A stretch of DNA of 24,674 nucleotides, taken from NCBI GenBank assembly GCA_015039465.1, contig MU130681.1, positions 17,075 through 41,748 on the forward strand, in the 5' to 3' direction. The notes beneath the pieces are model-generated. The model did no database searches. It saw only the letters and a list, made by a program, of their open reading frames with translations, and was not told where the DNA came from. The DNA is from Phlegmacium glaucopus (Eukaryota > Basidiomycota > Agaricomycetes > Agaricales > Cortinariaceae). Below, piece by piece: positions 19,911 through 24,674 of this stretch; within the stretch, counting starts at the first letter, position 1; each line of letters starts with the position of its first letter. A program made the position numbers and the translations under genes.

Positions 19911-22900
19911 CTAGTATTCCTCGGATGAGTCGGATCCTCCAGACTCTGAATCCGTTTCGGAATTTAATGGCATACTGTAGTGTTTTCCAGCTTCATCAAA
20001 CAATTCTATGTCATGTAAATAATGACCGTGCCAGGGCTTCCCAACTGTTGTTCTAAACTGGATAACAATGTCATTCCGGATCCCTGGCTCAAACGAAAGG
20101 TGATCAGATTCAGAAGGACTGGGAGTTGGATGGAGGGTAATATCATCAATTGCGAGTGATGACTCGGATGAGGGGTTAAGTTGAATTATAGTTGATCCTA
20201 GAGTGACTTCGAGAGGCGCATCTTGTTTGCCGGAATGTTTGAGTCTCAGTACAAGACTTCGGCCAGATGTTGGGGCGACAAACGAGATTAAAACTTTTGC
20301 ATCACCTCCAATCCTACCTGGGTCAGAACGCACATCATAGCCGCCAGCGTCCGTAAAAATATATGTTGAAAAAGAGTCCAACTTGAGTCGAATATCTTTC
20401 GCGAATGTGATTAAATCATTATTGGGAGATTTGATAAAGAGGGGATCACGGTTAGCGGGTAGACCTCCAGGAAGATCCTCAGATATTGAAGTCACCCATG
20501 GTAAATCACAAATTGTAGCCTGAATCCAGTTGACATCGGAATCAGAATCAAAATCATGGAAACCGATGTGGATGATGTTTTTGTTTCCTTTCAGAGCATG
20601 CGAGTAGACTCCAAGTGGTGCAATAGTATCAGATTTGTCGAGATAGAGCCACTTCGACCGAGCGTACCTGCATTCGAAAAGAAGATTGTCATCCCAAAAT
20701 TGATCGAACCGTCCCAATTCAGATCCACGTTTCAAACGGAATTCGACATCCTCAATCTCCTTTTCCATTCGTAGACGGACCTCACCCCTAGATTGGGTAT
20801 CTCTGGTGCGAGAAATTCGCATCTCTCTGCTCAATACGGATAGCGCTTGTGAATTTGGTGTTTTGACCCCTTCAAAAAATTGGCTGATTAATGATGCCCA
20901 CCCTCTCTGCATCTTTTCTCTTGTACCATCCCAACGATTGCCTTTGTCGAGGTCGGCCAACCTTTTCTCGGCTGCATGCATCTGTGGATTAAGTCTCTTC
21001 CAGCAATCGGCCCTCCACTCCCTCGTCAATCTTTCTTTCTCCTCCACTCGGTCGTTGCCAACCTGGTCCAGAACATTTTTCAACTTATTCCAGAAGAGCT
21101 GTTCCCATTCCTCTACCTCGTATACCAGCAACAGCTCCATCAAATAATGTTCCCAAAACAGCCGCCGCTCCATCTCTCTCTCTGATAATTCTGTTGCAGA
21201 CTTCTTTTCAACTGCTTGCTTGTCAACTCGATATTCCACTCCCATTTCACCTTGGAACCTCTCCTTTGCCTCTTTGGTTATCATTTCCATTCTCCGTGCA
21301 ATCCACTTAACACGTTTCTCATCCAGCAATCGTCGCTCTCTTTCAATTGACGAGTGCATGAAATAATCACACATACGCGAAGATTCTTCGTTTCTCTCCT
21401 TCTCTTTCCTCTTTTCAACAGCCGTCTTCCAATCATCTCCATTTTCTTCCTCCTTTAACCTCTGGTGCGCACTGATGGTATCCGCCGCTTTCATTGTCCA
21501 GCTGTTCTCTATAGTATAGGCTTTGCTTACATCGGCAGCTCCTAGTCGATAATAAATATGCTCTAATATCGACCGATGATGTTTTCGAAGTGAATCCATG
21601 TCATTACTATCGCTGCATACAGGGTCGGCTTTAGGATCGATTTTGGCGTCAATTTCGACTTCAAGTAGAAGGTGTCCAACATCAACAAGGGGCGCATCCG
21701 AATTTGTTGAGTAGAAAGTGTCTCTTTCATTATCTCGGGTGTAAACTCGTGTCGTACGCTCCTTGTGATCGAAAACCGTGATATATAGAATCCGTTCTCC
21801 GAGTTTGTGCTTCTCCGCATTCTCAGGCTCATTGTCCCCATCCTCAAGCTCATTGTCCCCAGTCTCAGGCTCATCATCCCCAGTCCCAGGCTCATCGTCC
21901 TCATTCTCATTCTCACTGTCCCCATCCGCAGGTACACTCCTTGTGGACGGGCGTTTCCGAGTCAAAGTATAATAAAGTGAAAGGTCAGGGCTGCTGAATG
22001 GCTCAACAAGCCCAGCGAATGATGTGATAATCTTCAGAAATTCTCGTGCTCGGGTGAGTGGCAGCACCTTGCGTTTTAAGATTTCTTCGTTGTCTTTGTT
22101 GCAAGTGGGAAGGGGTTCATGTTCGTCCAGATCCAGAATAATCTCCAATGGAGGCGCGTCGTCCCTCGTCGGATTCCAAGCCCAAATACACAATCGCATT
22201 ACGGAAAGCCCAGCTTCCAAGCAGAGCCAACTCACAGGACCGAGTTTCGATGCCGAATCCTGAACGACGCTAAAACATCCAACGTACCCCACGACAGATG
22301 CTAGGAGACCGACAAGGAGGAGGAATAGCAACAGCCATGTGTGTGCATCCGTTTGACGTTTCTTCGTGTCGTGAGGCTCAACGGCAGCCTCGATATCTGT
22401 ATTAGGCAGCTGGTCTCGTTTGACAAGGTATTGGTCGGAAAGAGTCGTTATTCGTCGTTGGATGAGCAGCTGAATGAGCGTGGCTGTGATGAAGGCTCCA
22501 GTAGCACGCAAAACTGGGAATGCCCATCGTGTACTTTTGTGCAGGTGGTTCGTGGCACCCAGATTTATATAGATATATGGAGTGATACTGAAAGCACACA
22601 GAAGCGCAGTCGTGGCCATCATCTTGACGTTCCAAGCAGCGGATTTGTGGGATACCCCAGTTATCCGGTTTTTGTCAATATTGAGTTTCTGGATCAATTC
22701 ATCCATTCGAGTTTCGATGATATAGCGTCCTTTGTTCCCCCCTTTACCAGTGTCAACCATAATCAAAGAAAGGTTCTCTCCCAGCGGCTCGAATCCCATA
22801 TTCCCAAGTATCTTCGCTCCTTCAATATCTCCGAACGAGAAACAAGCCACCAATGTCTTGAATCCTGCTCTGACCATCCCGAGACTTCCGAAAATAGACA

Positions 22901-23051
22901 TAGGTGTTGCTGCTGCATAAAGATATCCTCGTGTGAGCGCTGAGCTGACTTGGATCTCGCATTGCTCTGTACCGAGCAGTGGTAGAATCGCTGCAATATC
23001 TTGTATTCCTCCTGTGATAGTTGAACCGATTCCTCCACCACTGGATGACAT
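19911..23051 (-). CDS. Gene A, copy 2: large membrane-anchored protein of unknown function
   Basis: An uninterrupted 1046-aa ORF starting MSSSGGGIGS. Same architecture as copy 1: conserved N-terminal block (residues 10-130), probable membrane helices at about 145-165, 177-197, 238-263 and 271-292, an acidic linker at 376-413, a charged helical middle about 510-780 with many Glu, Arg, Lys and Trp (for example EEWEQLFWNKL), and a beta-rich C-terminal third. The C-terminus ends in a Ser/Glu tail (GGSDSSEEY) longer than in copy 1. Most substitutions between copies are mild, but residues about 617-640 and 735-760 are strongly changed. No enzymatic motif, P-loop or known repeat was seen. Single-exon structure over 3.1 kb contrasts with its intron-rich neighbours. 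Confidence 0.87.
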   Translation of the reverse strand: MSSSGGGIGSTITGGIQDIAAILPLLGTEQCEIQVSSALTRGYLYAAATPMSIFGSLGMVRAGFKTLVACFSFGDIEGAKILGNMGFEPLGENLSLIMVDTGKGGNKGRYIIETRMDELIQKLNIDKNRITGVSHKSAAWNVKMMATTALLCAFSITPYIYINLGATNHLHKSTRWAFPVLRATGAFITATLIQLLIQRRITTLSDQYLVKRDQLPNTDIEAAVEPHDTKKRQTDAHTWLLLFLLLVGLLASVVGYVGCFSVVQDSASKLGPVSWLCLEAGLSVMRLCIWAWNPTRDDAPPLEIILDLDEHEPLPTCNKDNEEILKRKVLPLTRAREFLKIITSFAGLVEPFSSPDLSLYYTLTRKRPSTRSVPADGDSENENEDDEPGTGDDEPETGDNELEDGDNEPENAEKHKLGERILYITVFDHKERTTRVYTRDNERDTFYSTNSDAPLVDVGHLLLEVEIDAKIDPKADPVCSDSNDMDSLRKHHRSILEHIYYRLGAADVSKAYTIENSWTMKAADTISAHQRLKEEENGDDWKTAVEKRKEKERNEESSRMCDYFMHSSIERERRLLDEKRVKWIARRMEMITKEAKERFQGEMGVEYRVDKQAVEKKSATELSEREMERRLFWEHYLMELLLVYEVEEWEQLFWNKLKNVLDQVGNDRVEEKERLTREWRADCWKRLNPQMHAAEKRLADLDKGNRWDGTREKMQRGWASLISQFFEGVKTPNSQALSVLSREMRISRTRDTQSRGEVRLRMEKEIEDVEFRLKRGSELGRFDQFWDDNLLFECRYARSKWLYLDKSDTIAPLGVYSHALKGNKNIIHIGFHDFDSDSDVNWIQATICDLPWVTSISEDLPGGLPANRDPLFIKSPNNDLITFAKDIRLKLDSFSTYIFTDAGGYDVRSDPGRIGGDAKVLISFVAPTSGRSLVLRLKHSGKQDAPLEVTLGSTIIQLNPSSESSLAIDDITLHPTPSPSESDHLSFEPGIRNDIVIQFRTTVGKPWHGHYLHDIELFDEAGKHYSMPLNSETDSESGGSDSSEEY
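21816..21899 (-). repeat. Acidic 21-nt coding minisatellite in gene A copy 2
   Basis: Four 7-residue units, DDEPGTG, DDEPETG, DNELEDG and DNEPENA, at residues 385-412. Copy 1 has only about one unit's worth of acidic sequence here. The period keeps the frame. Confidence 0.85.
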
Positions 23052-23067
23052 GGCCTCGCGATGAAAG

Positions 23068-23074
23068 ATTTATA
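23068..23074 (-). promoter_or_regulatory. TATA-like box upstream of gene A copy 2
   Basis: Minus-strand TATAAAT lies about 17 bases before the ATG. Copy 1 has CATACAT at the same place, so if this box is functional only copy 2 has it. It is close to the ATG, so the function is uncertain. Confidence 0.3.
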
Positions 23075-23076
23075 CG

Positions 23077-24674
23077 AACCACATGCGTTAAGCTTACGGT
23101 TGGTCCTACGTTGAGGCCTATTCCTGCTCACACATTTTCAATACGTCTTGTAACGCCTATTAACGTCGATGCATACATAGAAAGAACTGCAATTGGACTA
23201 TCCTCCTCATGACTGAGAAGCGTTATGGAAAAACAATCCCACCTGTACCCTTCAAACTAAGTGCACCTCGGTAACATATGGAGGAGCTATTAAGCTTGTG
23301 CTTGTTCCCCCACACGTGCCTAAAGTGGTTCGGATGATGTAACATTAAAACTATATGGGAGCAGCAAAACTTTATTTTAGACTCCTGAAAACACCTATGG
23401 AGCTCACGAAGACCATTGATTACATATAGCCCTATTATCGCAAGTTCAACGGCCACCTTATAAATATCTTTCAAAGCCAGTTTTCCTGGCTATTGAGTGC
23501 ACTCACTTCAAACTTCAAGTTCATGTTGTGGCGGTCGAGTCCTTGTTGTCCTAAGGTGACTTTATCTCCTTGTCTGAGGGGAAGATGTGCTCTGTTAAGA
23601 TGGAATGGTGGAAGGGGGAGGGGGAGGGGGAGGAGGTTAGGAGGGGGTAGTTGGGGACCGGGTTACTGGTTCGTGACGGCCTTTAAGATGGGAGTCCAAG
23701 ACCGAGAAGGATAACGGGCAGCAGGGGAGAAAGGTCCAAATATGTTTCGGTATCAGCAGGCTTTAAGTTGTCAACATCGTCGGTATGCTATTCCTTTACT
23801 GCTTTGCACCAGTTAGGACCGCGGAAGGATACTTTTGTGCTTTTGTGCCTATTGTTGCAGTAGCGTCTGTAGTTGAGACAGGTGCTTCAACCTGATGTTG
23901 GGTGAGGATAAGGTAAGGGCCTGGACAGAGCGAATGATACCTTGCAGGTTTGAAGTCCCAAGCCTTAGTAGACCAAGTGAGAAAGCGGTCCGTGGTTGTT
24001 GGAGAAGCCTCGAGGTGGGAAAGCTAGCTGTTCTCATCCGTCGAGTTCCCGGTTGGACTGCTTAGGTCCTTTACCTTTCATACTTGTATTTTTACCCCAC
24101 CTTTGGCTTGACGCTAGGTGGGCCAGACTGAATCCCCGATCGGCTACCGTAACGGCAGCAGACCCACCGAACCCCAATCGCAGGCCGGGAAGCGGGATCT
24201 CGAACCACCCCAAAAACCAAGTGGGTATATGGAGAAGTGGTCGTGGGGTTCGGTGATGATCGGTCCATATATAAACAATAAAAGCAAAAAATAAATAAAT
24301 AACAGGAGCAGCGCGCACGAGCCACGTTCTCTTGCGGGCGAAGGTTATGTTTTTGATTTGAGAGAAATTTTAAGTGAAAAAAACAAGTTCAAACACTTAA
24401 GAAAGCAAGACTGCAAGAGTCAGGGTCGGTACACACAATTGTTTAACTCGTTTAATTTGACATAAAAGTTAAGTAGTTAGACTGAACGCGTGTCAGTAAT
24501 AATAATATTAAGTGAAACCATACAGTTAGCACTGTTTTTATTGTAACTAATGTTATTATCTAACTGTAGTACTTACCATATGAGATCCATATAAGCCATA
24601 TTACAAACTGCACGGAGCTCCGCCGACAAGAGCGTTAGGTAAGACGGTAAAAAGTAGTTTTTGAGGGATGTTGT
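23077..24674. other. Right flank without supportable genes
   Basis: Short ORFs only. On the minus strand around 23900-23970 a peptide including LQGIIRSVQALT faintly resembles LRYILNGVQSLT of the YR integrase. A G-rich/TATATA arrangement near 24150-24280 recalls the YR element's end, so a much-decayed third YR copy is possible but not established. The last 350 bases are AT-rich with nothing recognised. Confidence 0.3.
23614..23657 (+). repeat. G-rich tract (GGGGGA repeats), G-quadruplex type
   Basis: Runs of five G separated by single A, followed by GGAGG, GGAGGGGG and GGGG, satisfy the usual four-run G-quadruplex pattern on the plus strand. Confidence 0.7.

Larger units (their letters stand above)
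17778..23076. repeat. Segmental duplication, unit 2 (gene B + gene A)
   Basis: Direct tandem partner of 11125-16302. The net length difference is largely an expansion of 36 codons in gene A, most of it the acidic repeat. Homology stops about 25 bases upstream of the gene A start. Confidence 0.93.

Noticed and set aside
24180..24205. tRNA B-box-like GGTTCGAGATCC on the minus strand side
   Set aside because: Spacing does not match the B-box consensus and no A box or cloverleaf could be drawn.
23660..24330. Third YR element copy
   Set aside because: Only scattered short resemblances (LQGIIRSVQALT, a weak hairpin at 24144-24158, a TATATA motif). Not enough to annotate as an integrase remnant.

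Overview
The window looks like nuclear DNA from a filamentous basidiomycete, probably an agaricomycete (inference). The signs are a class I sesquiterpene synthase cut by 47-55 nt GT-AG introns, tyrosine-recombinase (YR) and RNase H transposon remains of the DIRS/Ngaro/Crypton kind, branch-point-like CTAAC motifs just upstream of acceptors, and no bacterial operon structure. It is an accessory, repeat-rich region, and many ORFs in it are accidental.

Left part (1-7.4 kb). A YR integrase ORF (172-1374, +) with an apparently complete catalytic set sits in a mobile element. The right end of this element abuts, tail to tail, a sesquiterpene synthase gene on the minus strand (2494 to about 1623). 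That gene keeps its reading frame over four exons through the DDxxD and NSE metal-binding motifs and then stops at the element boundary. From 2.6 to 6.3 kb only isolated exon-like stretches and a TTCGC-rich tract are visible. At 6.3-7.36 kb (minus) lie an orphan RNase H domain of DIRS-type retroelements and an ORF with a 69-nt internal duplication.

Middle (7.6-10.9 kb). This is a non-coding repeat block: GC-rich hairpins, a ~25-bp minisatellite, a G-poor pyrimidine/A-rich tract with a ~0.4-0.55 kb internal duplication, a TGTCACGA palindrome, and a 72-bp-period duplication with an inverted repeat.

Right part (10.9-23.1 kb). The main feature is a direct tandem duplication of a ~5.2 kb two-gene module, unit 1 at ~11125-16302 and unit 2 at ~17778-23076. 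Each unit holds gene B (+ strand, many short exons, unrecognised) converging on gene A (- strand, one long uninterrupted ORF, ~1010/1046 aa). Gene A has an N-terminal membrane domain, an acidic linker, a charged helical middle and a beta-rich C-terminus. Both gene A copies are intact and roughly nine residues in ten are identical; both gene B copies carry different breaks. A decayed second YR element (16.6-17.5 kb, minus) lies in the spacer between the units.

Right flank (23.1-24.7 kb). No supportable gene; it contains a G-quadruplex-type tract and very weak similarity to the YR elements.

The genes do not form one evident pathway. The strongest leads are the preserved gene A pair of unknown function and the terpene synthase apparently cut by a YR element.
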